DNA from: Yersinia ruckeri ATCC 29473
GTDB taxonomy: Bacteria > Pseudomonadota > Gammaproteobacteria > Enterobacterales > Enterobacteriaceae
Length of the DNA: 64,000 nt
NCBI RefSeq assembly: GCF_000754815.1
Contig: NZ_KN150747.1
Location: 1,519,908-1,583,907 of the forward strand
Reading direction: 5' to 3'
Shown: piece after piece, positions 38,048 to 53,252 of the stretch
Layout of the letters: each line of letters starts with the position of its first letter
Numbering within the stretch: position 1 is the first letter of the stretch
Program-made: the position numbers and the translations under genes
The notes under the pieces: generated by a model
The model's input: only the letters and a program-made list of their open reading frames with translations
The model's database searches: none
What the model was told of the DNA's origin: nothing

Positions 38048-38779
38048 TTATGCCGGATTAGCAGCAATCACTTTATTCACTTTGTCGGCTTGCGCATTTA
38101 ACTGGATTTGCTTGTAGGCATTTTCCATCAGTGGTAGCGCATCACGAGTGGCTTGAGTGCCGGGATAATCCCGCATCATTTGCTCAACGCGGTTAATTAC
38201 CGCAACGTAAGCACCACGCTTAGTGTAGTATTCAGCAACGGCCAGTTCATGCTTGGCCAGTCGATTCTTTAGATAAACCAGGCGTTTTTGGGCATCTGTT
38301 GCATACTGACTATTAGGATGACTTTGAATTAACTGGTTAAAATCGCGGAAGGCAGCTTTTGCATGCTGCGGATCGCGGTCTGAACGGTCAATGCCGAAAA
38401 AGCCTTGCAATGCACTGTCATCCAGAGCCATGTCAGTCAGACCACGCATGTATAATACGTAATCAATGTTAGGATGTGTGGGATTGAGCCGCATAAAGCG
38501 ATCGATCGAGGCTTGAGCCAGTGGCAAATCGGCAGATTTATAATAAGCATAAATCAAATCCAACTGCACTTGCTGGGAGTAAGGCCCGAAAGGATAGCGA
38601 TTATCTAACGCTTCTAGTTGCGTAATAGCTCCCTTAAAGTTACCGTCCTGCAGTTTTTGCTGCGCGGTAGCATAGAGCTCAGAAGGCGGGTTGTCGGGAA
38701 CCACGTCCTTGTTACTGGAGCAACCGGTCAGCACCAGGCTCAACGTGGCGGCAGCCACCAGATATTTCATACGCGTCAT
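38048..38779 (-). CDS. bamD: outer membrane assembly lipoprotein BamD
   Basis: Essential lipoprotein of the BAM complex that inserts beta-barrels into the outer membrane. 243 residues, E. coli 245. The signal peptide ends in a lipobox, VLTGC-SS (Cys20 lipidated). Five TPR-like repeats follow ([95 protein letters not shown]). Divergent from rluD, as in E. coli. Confidence 0.97.
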   Translation of the reverse strand: MTRMKYLVAAATLSLVLTGCSSNKDVVPDNPPSELYATAQQKLQDGNFKGAITQLEALDNRYPFGPYSQQVQLDLIYAYYKSADLPLAQASIDRFMRLNPTHPNIDYVLYMRGLTDMALDDSALQGFFGIDRSDRDPQHAKAAFRDFNQLIQSHPNSQYATDAQKRLVYLKNRLAKHELAVAEYYTKRGAYVAVINRVEQMMRDYPGTQATRDALPLMENAYKQIQLNAQADKVNKVIAANPA

Positions 38780-38911
38780 GACGTTTTGATTATCCTCGAA
38801 GTGTTATTCCGGGAGACTGTCCGTTAAGCTCCCGACAAAGATCTAGATACAATAGCACATTATATTAAACGGCATCGCCGTCAAAACCCAACGTTAACGA
38901 AGAAGCTGCAT

Positions 38912-39889
38912 ATGGCACAACAAGTACAACTCAGCGCAACGGTGGCCGAATCTCAACTCGGACAACGTTTAGATCAGGCTTTGGCCGAATTGTTCCCTGA
39001 TTATTCACGATCTCGTATAAAAGAGTGGATTCTGGATGATAAGGTTTCGGTCGATGGTAAGACAATTAATAAACCAAAAGAAAAAGTGTTGGGTGGCGAG
39101 ATCGTCGCGATTGACGCTCAAATAGAAGAGGCCGCTCGCTGGGAACCGCAGGAAATCCCACTGGATATCGTGTATGAAGACAGTGATATCCTGGTTATCA
39201 ACAAACCACGCGGTTTGGTCGTGCACCCCGGTGCTGGCAATCCAGATGGCACGGTATTAAATGCATTGCTGTATTACTACCCTGAAATCGTCGATGTACC
39301 TCGTGCAGGTATCGTTCACCGCCTGGATAAAGACACCACTGGGTTGATGGTCGTGGCGAAAACCGTGCCAGCACAAACCCGTCTGGTTGAAGCGTTGCAA
39401 GCGCGTGAAATTACTCGTGAATACGAAGCCGTTGCCATTGGCAAAATGACGGCGGGTGGCTTGGTGGATGAACCTATTTCTCGTCATTCAACCAAACGTA
39501 CTCACATGGCGGTTCACCCGATGGGCAAACCGGCAGTAACACATTACCGTATTATGGAACATTTCCGCGCCCATACTCGTTTGCGTTTGCGTTTGGAAAC
39601 GGGCCGTACCCACCAGATTCGTGTGCATATGTCTCATATTAATCACCCGTTGGTGGGCGATCAGCTTTACGGTGGCCGTCCGCGTCCACCAAGAGGCGCG
39701 TCGGACAACTTTATCACTGTCCTGCGTGGCTTTGACCGTCAGGCGCTGCATGCCACCATGCTGCGTTTGTATCACCCAATCAGTGGCGTTCAGATGGAGT
39801 GGCATGCCGCTCTACCGGAAGACATGATTGAGCTGATCACGGCACTGAAAGCTGACACTCTGGAGTTCAAAGACCAGATGGATTGGTAA
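38912..39889 (+). CDS. rluD: 23S rRNA pseudouridine synthase RluD
   Basis: Makes pseudouridines 1911, 1915 and 1917 in helix 69 of 23S rRNA. 325 residues, E. coli 326. The S4 RNA-binding domain is at residues 17-80 (RLDQALAELFPDYSRSRIKE); the catalytic Asp is in GIVHRLDKDTTGLMVVAKT (near residue 139), with ETGRTHQIRVHMSHINHPLVG later. The ATG at 38912 is preceded by GAAGCTGCAT. Its stop overlaps the pgeF start by one base (TAATG). Confidence 0.98.
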   Translation: MAQQVQLSATVAESQLGQRLDQALAELFPDYSRSRIKEWILDDKVSVDGKTINKPKEKVLGGEIVAIDAQIEEAARWEPQEIPLDIVYEDSDILVINKPRGLVVHPGAGNPDGTVLNALLYYYPEIVDVPRAGIVHRLDKDTTGLMVVAKTVPAQTRLVEALQAREITREYEAVAIGKMTAGGLVDEPISRHSTKRTHMAVHPMGKPAVTHYRIMEHFRAHTRLRLRLETGRTHQIRVHMSHINHPLVGDQLYGGRPRPPRGASDNFITVLRGFDRQALHATMLRLYHPISGVQMEWHAALPEDMIELITALKADTLEFKDQMDW

Positions 39890-40620
39890 TGCAGTCGCTG
39901 ATTCTGCCGCAGTGGCCTCAGCCTGAGCGCGTCAAATCGTGTAGTACAACTCGCGAGGGCGGAATCAGTTCGCCACCTTATCATTCCTTGAATTTAGGGA
40001 CACATGTAGGTGACGTGGTTGCTGATGTCGCAAAAAATCGTCAGCAACTGATGCTGTTGGCGAATTTGCCACAGGCGCCATTGTGGCTGGAACAGGTTCA
40101 TGGTACTCGCGTGGTGCGCCTGACTGGCGAACCCGTGGTGGATTTGCAGGCTGACGCTGTATACAGCAACGTTCTGGGGCAAGTTTGTGCGGTTATGACT
40201 GCCGATTGTTTACCGGTACTGTTTTGTTCACTGGCGGGAGATGAAGTCGCGGCGGCTCATGCTGGCTGGCGCGGATTATGTGCCGGTGTACTTGAGCAGA
40301 CGCTCGTGGCATTCAGTGCAAAACCTGCTTCTATTATTGCTTGGTTAGGGCCTGCCATTGGGCCTCGGCAATTTGAAGTGGGTGCAGAAGTGAAGCAGGC
40401 ATTCGTTAGCGCAGACTCCCAAGCTGCGCTGGCGTTTACTCCGTTTGGTGATAAATATCTCGCAGATATTTACCTGCTGGCCCGTCAGCGGTTACAGGCT
40501 GCGGGTATCCATGGGGTATTCGGTGGCGACCTTTGTACCGTCAGTGATGAACAGCGTTTCTTCTCTTATCGCCGCGAAGGAATCACTGGCCGCTTGGCAA
40601 GTTTAATCTGGTTGATATAA
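39889..40620 (+). CDS. pgeF: peptidoglycan editing factor PgeF (YfiH), laccase-domain protein
   Basis: Purine-nucleoside-phosphorylase/laccase-fold protein (DUF152) shown in E. coli to remove wrongly added L-serine from peptidoglycan precursors. 243 residues, same as E. coli. Metal-site motifs are GTHVGDVV, LEQVHGTRVV, MTADCLPVLF and AAAHAGWRGLCAGVLEQT. The ATG at 39889 overlaps the rluD stop by one base and is preferred over the GTG at 39883. Followed by the heat-shock promoter of clpB. Confidence 0.96.
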   Translation: MQSLILPQWPQPERVKSCSTTREGGISSPPYHSLNLGTHVGDVVADVAKNRQQLMLLANLPQAPLWLEQVHGTRVVRLTGEPVVDLQADAVYSNVLGQVCAVMTADCLPVLFCSLAGDEVAAAHAGWRGLCAGVLEQTLVAFSAKPASIIAWLGPAIGPRQFEVGAEVKQAFVSADSQAALAFTPFGDKYLADIYLLARQRLQAAGIHGVFGGDLCTVSDEQRFFSYRREGITGRLASLIWLI

Positions 40621-40684
40621 CCTATTGAATCAAGACGGTCCACTGACGCATACCGCAAAACTCAAATATACTTGTTAAGACAAC

Positions 40685-40712
40685 CTTGAAAACTTGAGGG
40701 GTGACCTCATTT
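40685..40712 (+). promoter_or_regulatory. sigma-32 heat-shock promoter of clpB
   Basis: CTTGAAA, 13 bases, CCTCATTT, very close to the sigma-32 consensus CTTGAAA-N11-16-CCCCATNT, about 40 bases before the clpB start. Matches the known heat-shock control of clpB in E. coli. Confidence 0.88.
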
Positions 40713-40750
40713 AATCTCCAGTAGCAGTCTTGACATGTATTGGAGGTGTT

Positions 40751-43324
40751 ATGCGTTTGGATCGTCTTACCAGTAAATTCCAGCTGGCCCTCGCCGATGC
40801 GCAGTCTTTGGCTCTTGGGCGTGATAATCAATTTATTGAACCACTGCATTTAATGAGCGCTTTGCTGACTCAAGATGGCGGTACCGTTCGCCCGTTATTA
40901 ACCTCTGCCGGTATTGATGTGGCGCGTTTACGCACTGAAATCGATCAGGCTCTGGGGCGACTTCCTCAGGTTGAAGGTACTGGCGGTGATGTTCAACCTT
41001 CGCATGAATTGGTACGGGTACTAAACCTGTGCGACAAATTAGCGCAAAAACGTGCAGATAAATTTATCTCTTCAGAGTTGTTTATACTGGCGGTACTTGA
41101 AGATCGTGGGTCACTGACCGACTTGCTCAAGGCCGCGGGTGCCACAGCCGACAAAATCAGCAAGGCTATTGAACAAATGCGTGGTGGAGACACTGTTGAT
41201 GATGCTGGCGCGGAAGATCAGCGTCAGGCATTGAAAAAATACACCATCGACCTGACCGAACGTGCCGAATCTGGAAAACTCGATCCGGTTATTGGTCGCG
41301 ATGAAGAAATTCGCCGCACCATTCAGGTATTGCAGCGTCGAACAAAAAACAATCCGGTACTTATCGGTGAACCCGGCGTTGGTAAAACTGCCATAGTTGA
41401 AGGCCTGGCACAGCGTATCGTTAATGGTGAAGTGCCTGAGGGCTTGAAGCATAAACGTGTGCTGTCACTAGATATGGGGGCGTTAATCGCTGGCGCTAAA
41501 TATCGTGGTGAATTTGAAGAGCGCCTGAAAGGGGTACTGAACGATCTCTCTAAACAGGAAGGCAGCGTTATTCTGTTTATTGATGAATTGCACACCATGG
41601 TCGGCGCAGGTAAAGGTGACGGTGCGATGGATGCCGGTAACATGCTGAAACCCGCACTGGCTCGTGGCGAATTACACTGCGTAGGTGCGACAACCCTTGA
41701 TGAGTATCGTCAGTATATAGAAAAGGATGCCGCGTTAGAGCGTCGCTTCCAGAAAGTGTTCGTTGCCGAACCAACGGTCGAAGATACCATTGCGATCCTG
41801 CGTGGTTTGAAAGAACGCTATGAATTACACCACCATGTGCAAATTACTGACCCGGCGATTGTCGCGGCGGCAACATTGTCGCATCGCTACATTGCGGATC
41901 GTCAGTTACCGGATAAAGCCATCGACTTGATCGATGAAGCCGGTTCCAGTATTCGTATGCAGATGGATTCCAAACCGGAATCATTGGATCGTCTGGAACG
42001 TCGGATTATCCAGCTAAAACTGGAACAGCAGGCGCTGAATAAAGAGTCTGACGATGCCAGTAAAAAACGGTTGGAAATGCTCAACACAGAATTAGAGCAG
42101 AAAGAACGTGAATATTCAGAGCTGGAAGAGGAGTGGAAAGCTGAAAAAGCCTCTTTAACCGGTACTCAGAATATTAAAACCGAGCTAGAGCAGGCCAAAA
42201 TCAGTCTGGAACAGGCGCGCCGCGTCGGTGATCTTGGCAAAATGTCAGAATTGCAGTACGGAAAAATCCCGGAACTGGAAAAACAGTTAGCGGCCGCGAC
42301 TCAGGCCGAAGGCAACACCATGAAGTTGCTGCGTAACCGCGTAACCGAAACGGAAATTGCCGACGTTCTGGCGCGCTGGACCGGGATCCCAGTTTCGCGG
42401 ATGCTGGAAAGTGAGCGGGATAAACTGCTGCGGATGGAGCAGGACTTGCATAAACGGGTAATTGGTCAAAACGAAGCAGTTGAGGCGGTATCTAATGCGA
42501 TTCGTCGTAGCCGTGCCGGTTTGTCCGATCCTAACCGTCCGATTGGCTCATTCCTGTTCCTCGGGCCTACCGGGGTGGGTAAAACCGAATTGTGTAAAGC
42601 GTTGGCTACTTTCCTGTTTGACAGTGACGACGCGATGGTTCGTATCGACATGTCCGAGTTTATGGAAAAACACTCCGTATCTCGTTTGGTTGGTGCACCT
42701 CCGGGCTACGTTGGTTATGAAGAAGGCGGTTACCTGACTGAAGCGGTACGCCGTCGTCCTTATTCAGTGATTTTGCTGGATGAAGTCGAGAAAGCACACC
42801 CGGATGTCTTCAACATCTTATTACAGGTGCTAGATGATGGACGGCTGACCGATGGGCAGGGGCGAACTGTAGACTTCCGTAATACAGTGGTCATCATGAC
42901 GTCTAACCTGGGTTCGGATTTGATTCAGGAACGTTTCGGTGAAAGAAGTTATACCGAAATGAAGAACATGGTTATGGAGATTGTCGGTCATCACTTCCGC
43001 CCTGAATTCATTAACCGTATAGATGAAGTTGTTGTCTTCCATCCGTTAGGTCGGGCACAGTTGGCATCAATCGCCAAGATTCAATTGGCGCGGTTGTACA
43101 AACGCCTGGAAGAACGTGGCTACGAAGTCACTATTACCGAACCGGCTCTAGAGTTTCTGGGCGAAGCTGGGTTCGATCCGGTATACGGGGCACGGCCATT
43201 GAAACGGGCTATCCAGCAGGAAATCGAAAATCCGCTGGCGCAGCAGATACTTTCAGGCAAGTTATTGCCGGGTATCCCTGTCACATTAGATGTCGTCGAT
43301 GGGCACATCGTGGCCAAACAGTAA
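40751..43324 (+). CDS. clpB: disaggregase chaperone ClpB
   Basis: Hexameric AAA+ disaggregase that works with DnaK to rescue aggregated proteins. 857 residues, same as E. coli. Start [20 protein letters not shown] at the ATG 40751 behind TGGAGG; the open frame from 40730 is not used. Order: N domain (1-145), first AAA ([28 protein letters not shown]), middle coiled coil (about 400-530, [15 protein letters not shown] region), second AAA ([29 protein letters not shown]) and C-terminal domain ([16 protein letters not shown]). An internal start giving the short ClpB form may exist but was not examined. A terminator follows, then the rRNA operon. Confidence 0.98.
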   Translation: MRLDRLTSKFQLALADAQSLALGRDNQFIEPLHLMSALLTQDGGTVRPLLTSAGIDVARLRTEIDQALGRLPQVEGTGGDVQPSHELVRVLNLCDKLAQKRADKFISSELFILAVLEDRGSLTDLLKAAGATADKISKAIEQMRGGDTVDDAGAEDQRQALKKYTIDLTERAESGKLDPVIGRDEEIRRTIQVLQRRTKNNPVLIGEPGVGKTAIVEGLAQRIVNGEVPEGLKHKRVLSLDMGALIAGAKYRGEFEERLKGVLNDLSKQEGSVILFIDELHTMVGAGKGDGAMDAGNMLKPALARGELHCVGATTLDEYRQYIEKDAALERRFQKVFVAEPTVEDTIAILRGLKERYELHHHVQITDPAIVAAATLSHRYIADRQLPDKAIDLIDEAGSSIRMQMDSKPESLDRLERRIIQLKLEQQALNKESDDASKKRLEMLNTELEQKEREYSELEEEWKAEKASLTGTQNIKTELEQAKISLEQARRVGDLGKMSELQYGKIPELEKQLAAATQAEGNTMKLLRNRVTETEIADVLARWTGIPVSRMLESERDKLLRMEQDLHKRVIGQNEAVEAVSNAIRRSRAGLSDPNRPIGSFLFLGPTGVGKTELCKALATFLFDSDDAMVRIDMSEFMEKHSVSRLVGAPPGYVGYEEGGYLTEAVRRRPYSVILLDEVEKAHPDVFNILLQVLDDGRLTDGQGRTVDFRNTVVIMTSNLGSDLIQERFGERSYTEMKNMVMEIVGHHFRPEFINRIDEVVVFHPLGRAQLASIAKIQLARLYKRLEERGYEVTITEPALEFLGEAGFDPVYGARPLKRAIQQEIENPLAQQILSGKLLPGIPVTLDVVDGHIVAKQ

Positions 43325-43335
43325 ATCGTGGAATG

Positions 43336-43372
43336 GAACGGGGCAATATTTCGCCCCGTTCTGTTGTTTATT
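43336..43372 (+). terminator. clpB terminator
   Basis: GAACGGGGC-AATATTTC-GCCCCGTTC followed by TGTTGTTTATTTA, 12 bases after the stop. Confidence 0.8.
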
Positions 43373-43434
43373 TATCCATAAATGGCGTTTTTGGCGCATT
43401 TATAGCCGGTTGGAAAATTATTTGAAATTAGGGG

Positions 43435-43462
43435 TTGCAGCCTGTCAGGAACTCCCTATAAT
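43435..43462 (+). promoter_or_regulatory. rrn promoter P1
   Basis: TTGCAG, 16 bases, TATAAT, then the GC-rich GCGCC discriminator typical of rrn P1 promoters under stringent control. An AT-rich stretch (GAAAATTATTTGAAATTA) directly upstream could be the UP element. Confidence 0.9.
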
Positions 43463-43553
43463 GCGCCTCCACTGACCGGGAACAACGAAACATACTTCGC
43501 CGGGTCAGGAAGAGAACAGATGAGTTTGACTTCGAAAGAAACCAAATAAAACC

Positions 43554-43581
43554 TTGACTCTTCAGCGGGAAAGCGTAATAT
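43554..43581 (+). promoter_or_regulatory. rrn promoter P2
   Basis: TTGACT, 16 bases, TAATAT, then GCACC; 119 bases after P1, the usual P1-P2 spacing. Confidence 0.88.
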
Positions 43582-43630
43582 GCACCTCCCGCGTTACCGT
43601 AAGATTCGCCGCAAGCGAACAGGTAACGAA

Positions 43631-43664
43631 CGCTCTTTAACAATTTATCAGACAATCTGTGTGG
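43631..43664 (+). promoter_or_regulatory. rrn leader boxA and left RNase III arm
   Basis: CGCTCTTTAACA (43631-43642) is the boxA antitermination signal. CAGACAATCTGTGTGG (43649-43664) is exactly complementary to CCACACAGATTGTCTG at 45396-45411 after 16S, forming the RNase III processing stem. Confidence 0.88.
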
Positions 43665-43827
43665 GCACTCGCAAGGCGATATCTAGCCTGTTTCGGCAGG
43701 CAGAAGAAATATCAAAGTCTTGAAGAGTGACCAAAGCAGTACACATTTGAACTTCGGTTCGAATGCATATTTGCAGAAAGTAATCTTTGAGCATCGCTAC
43801 CCTCGGGTAGCAAATCAAACAAATCTT

Positions 43828-45370
<1,543 letters not shown>

Positions 45371-45472
45371 CCTAAAGATACGCATTGCGTAGTGTCCACA
45401 CAGATTGTCTGATAGAAAGTAACGAGCAAATAAGGCCGGACTGAGAAATTGGTCGGGCTTTAGTACCTTGTT

Positions 45473-45549
<77 letters not shown>

Positions 45550-45659
45550 ACTCATCTTCCTACTCCGTTGCAGCGGCATTCGTTTATCACCATCAACGTC
45601 ATGTCACTGTATGTTGTCTGAGAATGAGTTATGCCGATAAGGTATTTTGCTTTTTATAT

Positions 45660-45735
45660 GGGGCTATAGCTCAGCTGGGAGAGCGCCTGCCTTGCACGCA
45701 GGAGGTCAGCGGTTCGATCCCGCTTAGCTCCACCA
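45660..45735 (+). tRNA. tRNA-Ala (UGC)
   Basis: 76 bases; anticodon TGC in CCTTGCACGCAGG; encoded CCA. Second spacer tRNA, so this is an Ile-Ala type rrn operon. Confidence 0.98.
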
Positions 45736-46083
45736 TATAAAAAAACTATTTCAAAACGTATTGCTACCGCAAGGTGAGCAGTGTGTTGTGAAATATTGCT
45801 CTTTAACAATCTGGAACAAGCTGAAAATTGAAACGATACAGCTGAAACTTGTCTCTCCGTAGCAGTACTGAGATAAGGAGTACCCTGTATCAGAGTCTCT
45901 CAAATAATTGCAATGCGATGTGTTTATCCTTTGTTGCAGTGTGAGTGAGAAGATACTCGGCGAAGCGTACAGCGCACGGCAACCGAAGTGAACTTGAGGT
46001 TCATGAGGATGGCGCGTACTGCACAATAACGCAGAGTGTGTTCACCACCACACCAGTAAAGAAAAGACACCTTCGGGTTGTGA
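45736..46083 (+). other. 16S-23S spacer, distal part
   Basis: 348 bases of processed spacer. It holds a second boxA, TGCTCTTTAACA at 45797-45808, and the left side of the 23S processing stem; no gene. Confidence 0.7.
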
Positions 46084-48990
<2,907 letters not shown>

Positions 48991-49099
48991 ACAACACCGA
49001 AGGTGTTTTGTGTTTGAGAGAATATGATTTTCAGCGAAGTATCCAGATTGGATTGACTGGTTGTGCAGAGATGCATGGCGGGTTGATTGAAACAGAATT

Positions 49100-49219
49100 T
49101 GCCTGGCGGCCATAGCGCGACGGACCCACCTGAACCCATGCCGAACTCAGAAGTGAAACGTTGTAGCGCCGATGGTAGTGTGGGGTCTCCCCATGCGAGA
49201 GTAGGACACTGCCAGGCAT
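49100..49219 (+). rRNA. 5S ribosomal RNA
   Basis: 120 bases, TGCCTGGCGGCCATAGCGCG to CTGCCAGGCAT, ends pairing with each other. Confidence 0.98.
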
Positions 49220-49316
49220 CAAACACAAGTGATCAGAGTGACATCTGGTGACTAAACAGCAGGGAAATGCTGACCCTAACGGGATTATATACGGAAGTAT
49301 AAGTAAAAGAATCGGT

Positions 49317-49393
49317 GGAGCGGTAGTTCAGTTGGTTAGAATACCTGCCTGTCACGCAGGGGGTCGCGGGTTCGAGCCCCGTCCGTTCCGCCA
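49317..49393 (+). tRNA. tRNA-Asp (GUC), distal tRNA of the rrn operon
   Basis: 77 bases, anticodon GTC in GCCTGTCACGC, encoded CCA. Placed 97 bases after 5S, as aspU follows rrnH in E. coli. Confidence 0.97.
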
Positions 49394-49403
49394 CTTATTG
49401 CAT

Positions 49404-49432
49404 AACCCTGAATCCTAGATTCAGGGTTTTTT
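49404..49432 (+). terminator. rrn operon terminator
   Basis: AACCCTGAAT-CCTAG-ATTCAGGGTT followed by TTTT; 10 bases after tRNA-Asp. Confidence 0.93.
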
Positions 49433-50137
49433 GCATTCTATTGTTCCATGAATTTTTATCAAGGCTTTAGTAATTCAATATCGTTATGTTTTCTGCCCAT
49501 TTATCCTTTCAGTGTTCAGTGTTCAGTGTTCAGTGTTCAGTGTTCAGTGTTCAGTGTTTAGTTCAAAATGTTAGAATAAATCTTCATCGAAGAATACAAC
49601 GTCCACTATCTTGTCATACGGGTTTATCTACCCTGATGCTACTTTTCTATCTCTGTACTTTTTCTCTCAAGACATCTCAACATGCTGATATCTTGGCTAA
49701 ATAGCTAAAGATTAAAAAACATCGAAGAGTTGGTGATTAATTACTCTACTGCAGATCAGTATTGCTAGTCAGTATGGTATTACTTTTTATATGCTCATGA
49801 ATTATGGTAAAACTCTAGAAAAATAGGTTATCCAGTTGATTGCTAAATTGCGTGATGCAATATCGGCACAGATTATTTTGTGTCAAGGTAATGCAGTCAG
49901 GCTACACAGTTAGCATAAATGGGATCAGAGTCCATATTTGTGTTTTTTTATGATACTAATCATCGCTATTATCCATTTAGATTTTAGATAACTGATGCAA
50001 TTAGCCAGTATCCCATAATGATATGAGTCTACAGCCAACAAAAGAAATGTCGGGTTGAGCAATATCTAAGCGTATAATCACTGAACTATCGGCTGGTTTA
50101 TCCGGCCAGCTTGCATTTAATGAAAATGGGCAATAGC
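49433..50137. other. intergenic region between rrn operon and yafD
   Basis: About 700 AT-rich bases. Apart from the 7-bp tandem repeat, nothing is recognised. A 72-codon frame from 49486 runs through the repeat but has no ribosome site and reads as low-complexity sequence. The yafB (dkgB) and yafC genes that stand here in E. coli are absent. Confidence 0.6.
49508..49556 (+). repeat. tandem repeat, seven copies of a 7-bp unit
   Basis: Seven perfect copies of TTCAGTG, followed by one degenerate copy (TTTAGTT). Short-unit arrays like this commonly vary in copy number between strains. It lies outside any supported gene. Confidence 0.95.
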
Positions 50138-50920
50138 GTGCCGAAAAGAACATATGCAATGCGGTATGTTGCGGGTCAACCGGTCGAACAAATATTTCCT
50201 GGTTCTGCTAGTCAACTGGGGTTGGGGCTACCATTGGGTGTGCCATTGCCGACATCTGAAAACTTGCGGATCATGGTATGGAATATCTTTAAGCAGCAGC
50301 GGCCGGACTGGCTGTCGGTACTTAGAGGGTTTGGCCGAGATGCGCAATTGATATTGCTGCAAGAAGCACAGACTACGCCTGAGCTGGTGAGATTTGCTAC
50401 ATCCAATTTTCAGGCTGCCGATCAGGTTCCTGCATTTTCGCTGCCTCAGCACCCTTCAGGCGTGATGACACTGGCAGCCGCTCATCCAGTTTATTGCTGT
50501 CCTCTGCGGGAGCGTGAACCATTGCTCCGATTGTCTAAATCGGCATTGGTAACGGTATATCCTATTCATGATGGTCGATTGCTTATGGTTGCAAATGTTC
50601 ACGCGGTCAATTTCAGTTTAGGTGTGGATGTTTACAGTAAGCAGTTGGAACCTATTGGTGAACAGATCTCTATGCATCGTGGACCGGTTATTCTAGCCGG
50701 GGATTTCAATGCCTGGAGCCGACAGCGGATTAGAGCGTTGCAGCAATTTTCTAAAAAAGTTGGATTATCAGAAGTGGAGTTTCTTGCCGATAATCGTAGT
50801 CGAGCCTTTGGGCGTCCATTAGACTATGTTTTTTACCGCGAATTAAAAGTGGCAGATGCCGAAGTTCTGGTTACCCGAGCGTCAGATCACAATCCCCTTT
50901 GGGTCGAGTTTAAGCTTTAA
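50138..50920 (+). CDS. yafD: endonuclease/exonuclease/phosphatase family protein YafD
   Basis: EEP-fold protein similar to E. coli YafD (266 residues), function not well defined. The start is taken as GTG 50138 because the next residues, [18 protein letters not shown], align with the E. coli N-terminus; the frame is open upstream to 50111. Catalytic-type motifs are [22 protein letters not shown] (Glu), [11 protein letters not shown] (Asp-Asn) and the end [10 protein letters not shown] (Asp-His). 260 residues. Followed by a bidirectional terminator shared with convergent mltD. Confidence 0.9.
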   Translation: MPKRTYAMRYVAGQPVEQIFPGSASQLGLGLPLGVPLPTSENLRIMVWNIFKQQRPDWLSVLRGFGRDAQLILLQEAQTTPELVRFATSNFQAADQVPAFSLPQHPSGVMTLAAAHPVYCCPLREREPLLRLSKSALVTVYPIHDGRLLMVANVHAVNFSLGVDVYSKQLEPIGEQISMHRGPVILAGDFNAWSRQRIRALQQFSKKVGLSEVEFLADNRSRAFGRPLDYVFYRELKVADAEVLVTRASDHNPLWVEFKL

Positions 50921-50946
50921 CTTATCGCTATACTTTTTTTAAGCAT

Positions 50947-50975
50947 AAAAAAAAGCACCCCGTAGGGTGCTTTTT
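50947..50975. terminator. bidirectional terminator between yafD and mltD
   Basis: AAAAAAGCACCC-CGTA-GGGTGCTTTTT; A run on one side and T run on the other serve both convergent genes. Confidence 0.92.
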
Positions 50976-50996
50976 AGCAGTTATCTACTTGATTCT

Positions 50997-52382
50997 CTAT
51001 GCTTCAGGCGCTTGCTGCCCGTTAACATACAGCGTCAATTTTAAACCAGGTTGCAAACTATTGCCTTTGCTGACTACCGAATTCCATCGCATCACATCGC
51101 TGGTATTTACACCGTGACGCTTGGCAATACTGGCGAAGGAATCACCCTTACGAACTTGATAGGTGATACTCTTGCTGGCTGTATTGCTTGCCAGTTGCAG
51201 GGTTTGCCCAACTTTTAAGGTACTCGAGGTACGTAAGTTGTTCCAACTCTGCAAATCGCTGGTCTTGATATTCAACCGCTTGGCTATCGTAGATAAGGTA
51301 TCACCAGAGCGAACCTTATACTGCGAACCTGATGCCGATGTTTTGATGTTTTTCGCCAATTGAGTTGGTTTGGAAACAACAATATCAGCCTCAGCCAGTG
51401 AGTCTTTAAACTGCTCTGCATGGGTTTTTGGTAACATAATGTAATGAGGACCGTTAGGTGCCGTTACATTGCGCTTATACCCAGAATTATAAGCTTTCAG
51501 CTTGGTCAGTGACATACCCGCCATCTCAGCCGCCTGAGTTAGCTCAATCTGCTGACCTACGTCCACACGCGCTAATGCACGGTTTTCGTTAGTTTCAGGT
51601 AACTTGATACCGTATTTCTTGCTGTTCTTGATAATGTCACTCAAGGCCAGCACTTTGGGGATATAGATTGACGTTTCACGCGGAAGCGACAATGCCCAGA
51701 AATTGGTCGGTTTACCCTTAGCTTTATTGGCTTTCACTGCTTGCATGACTCGACCTTCACCACTGTTATATGCGGCGATGGTTAATAACCAATCACCGTC
51801 AAACATTTTGTTCAGGCGTTCCATCATATCAAGCGCTGCTTTGGTCGAGGCAACCACATCGCGGCGACCGTCATACCATTGGTTTTGCTTTAATCCATAA
51901 TTTCGACCGGTACTCGGTACTATCTGCCATAACCCTGCGGCGTTGGCGGAAGAAGTAGCGTGTGGGTCAAAAGCGCTCTCCACTATGGGTAGCAGTACCA
52001 GCTCCATCGGCATCTTACGTTTCTTAATCTGCTCGACTATCAGGTACATGTACGGCTCTGCCCGTAATGTTACATCGTGGAGATAGCTCTTATTTTTTAA
52101 ATACTTTCTTTTTTGTTCACGGATCAGGTTGTTTTCCTGAACCTCCATCTTCAGCTCGTCGCTAATGAAGTTCCACAAATCTTTCTGCGCGAGGCCGCCA
52201 TTACTACTTTCCAGCCATCGCGCGGAACCCTCTCGGGCACTATCTGTGTACTCTCCTGCTTCACTTTCTTGACCTGCCGAAGACAAACTCTGTGCATGCT
52301 GCACGGGAACCTGCGCGTCCTGCTTGGACGTTTGGCACCCTACAAGCAAGACTGAGGCGAGAAATATCGCTTTGGTCTTCAT
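50997..52382 (-). CDS. mltD: membrane-bound lytic murein transglycosylase D
   Basis: Lipoprotein that cleaves peptidoglycan glycan strands, leaving 1,6-anhydro ends. 461 residues, E. coli 452. The lipobox is LLVGC-QT (Cys16). The SLT/GH23 catalytic domain has the Glu in PIVESAFDPHATSSANAAGL (near residue 136) and WQIVPSTGRNYGLK, followed by IAAYNSGEGRV. Two LysM repeats end the protein (YKVRSGDTLSTIAKRLNIKT; YQVRKGDSFASIAKRHGVNT). The lipoprotein is in the periplasm, probably outer-membrane anchored. Upstream lies gloB, same strand. Confidence 0.97.
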   Translation of the reverse strand: MKTKAIFLASVLLVGCQTSKQDAQVPVQHAQSLSSAGQESEAGEYTDSAREGSARWLESSNGGLAQKDLWNFISDELKMEVQENNLIREQKRKYLKNKSYLHDVTLRAEPYMYLIVEQIKKRKMPMELVLLPIVESAFDPHATSSANAAGLWQIVPSTGRNYGLKQNQWYDGRRDVVASTKAALDMMERLNKMFDGDWLLTIAAYNSGEGRVMQAVKANKAKGKPTNFWALSLPRETSIYIPKVLALSDIIKNSKKYGIKLPETNENRALARVDVGQQIELTQAAEMAGMSLTKLKAYNSGYKRNVTAPNGPHYIMLPKTHAEQFKDSLAEADIVVSKPTQLAKNIKTSASGSQYKVRSGDTLSTIAKRLNIKTSDLQSWNNLRTSSTLKVGQTLQLASNTASKSITYQVRKGDSFASIAKRHGVNTSDVMRWNSVVSKGNSLQPGLKLTLYVNGQQAPEA

Positions 52383-52455
52383 GTGTGTGTCAATGTTAGT
52401 TGCTTAAAAGACGAACAATCATACTTTGCTTCGACAAATAACACAACTAAAAGCT

Positions 52456-53211
52456 TCAGAAGCTATCTTTCCTGGCCCTTAATTCAGCAAAAACAAGGGA
52501 GTAGTCATTAGATAGTGGGTGAAAGCCTAATTTTCTTTGTAAATCAACGTCATTGCAACGTAAAAAAACATTAATTTCACGCTCTAATTGCAACGTTGAA
52601 GGTAGGCTTGATTGGTTTTTTGCTCTTAATATCCTTATTTGTTGCTGATATGTTTCAATTCGTCGATCTTCCGGCAAAACCGTACGGGCAAAGTTAAGAT
52701 TTGAGAGAGTATACTCATGTGCGCAGCAAATTAAGGTGTCATCAGGCAATGCTGTTAGTTGCTGAATTGAAGCATACATTTGCTGCGGGGTGCCTTCAAA
52801 TAGTCGGCCACAGCCACCAGAGAACAGCGTGTCACCACAAAATAGATAAGGTGCGCTGTAGTATGCGATATGGCCGAGGGTGTGTCCGGGCACTGCGATA
52901 ATGGTGAAATCTAGCCCACAAAGTGACAACTGATCGCCATCATTTACTATGATGGTGGCACCTTTATGAGCTGTTTCTTGCGGGCCATAGACCGGAAGGT
53001 TAGGGTAGTGGTTGAGTAATTCGACGACGCCACCGACGTGATCATGATGATGATGAGTCAGTAAAATTGCTTCGGGAGTCCACTTTTTTTCTTTCAATTC
53101 CGCCAATACAGGCGAGGCCTCTCCTGGATCGACAATCAGACAACGCTGCTGTCGGTTAACCAATAGCCAAATGTAATTGTCTTGAAATGCAGGAATGCTG
53201 ATAAGATTCAT
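52456..53211 (-). CDS. gloB: hydroxyacylglutathione hydrolase (glyoxalase II)
   Basis: Hydrolyses S-lactoylglutathione to D-lactate and glutathione in methylglyoxal detoxification. 251 residues, same as E. coli. Starts [20 protein letters not shown] at the ATG 53211; the longer open frame to 53367 lies across the divergent yafS gene and is not used. The metal-binding motif is [10 protein letters not shown], with further ligands in [12 protein letters not shown] and [17 protein letters not shown]. Divergent from yafS with 41 bases between starts. Confidence 0.97.
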   Translation of the reverse strand: MNLISIPAFQDNYIWLLVNRQQRCLIVDPGEASPVLAELKEKKWTPEAILLTHHHHDHVGGVVELLNHYPNLPVYGPQETAHKGATIIVNDGDQLSLCGLDFTIIAVPGHTLGHIAYYSAPYLFCGDTLFSGGCGRLFEGTPQQMYASIQQLTALPDDTLICCAHEYTLSNLNFARTVLPEDRRIETYQQQIRILRAKNQSSLPSTLQLEREINVFLRCNDVDLQRKLGFHPLSNDYSLVFAELRARKDSF

Positions 53212-53252
53212 GAGATACCATCGTTGGCACAGCTGATAGAAGATAATAAAAT

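Noticed and set aside
49486-49704. Plus-strand 72-codon frame through the 7-bp repeat
   Set aside because: No ribosome site, repetitive FSVQCSV translation, frame depends on repeat number.
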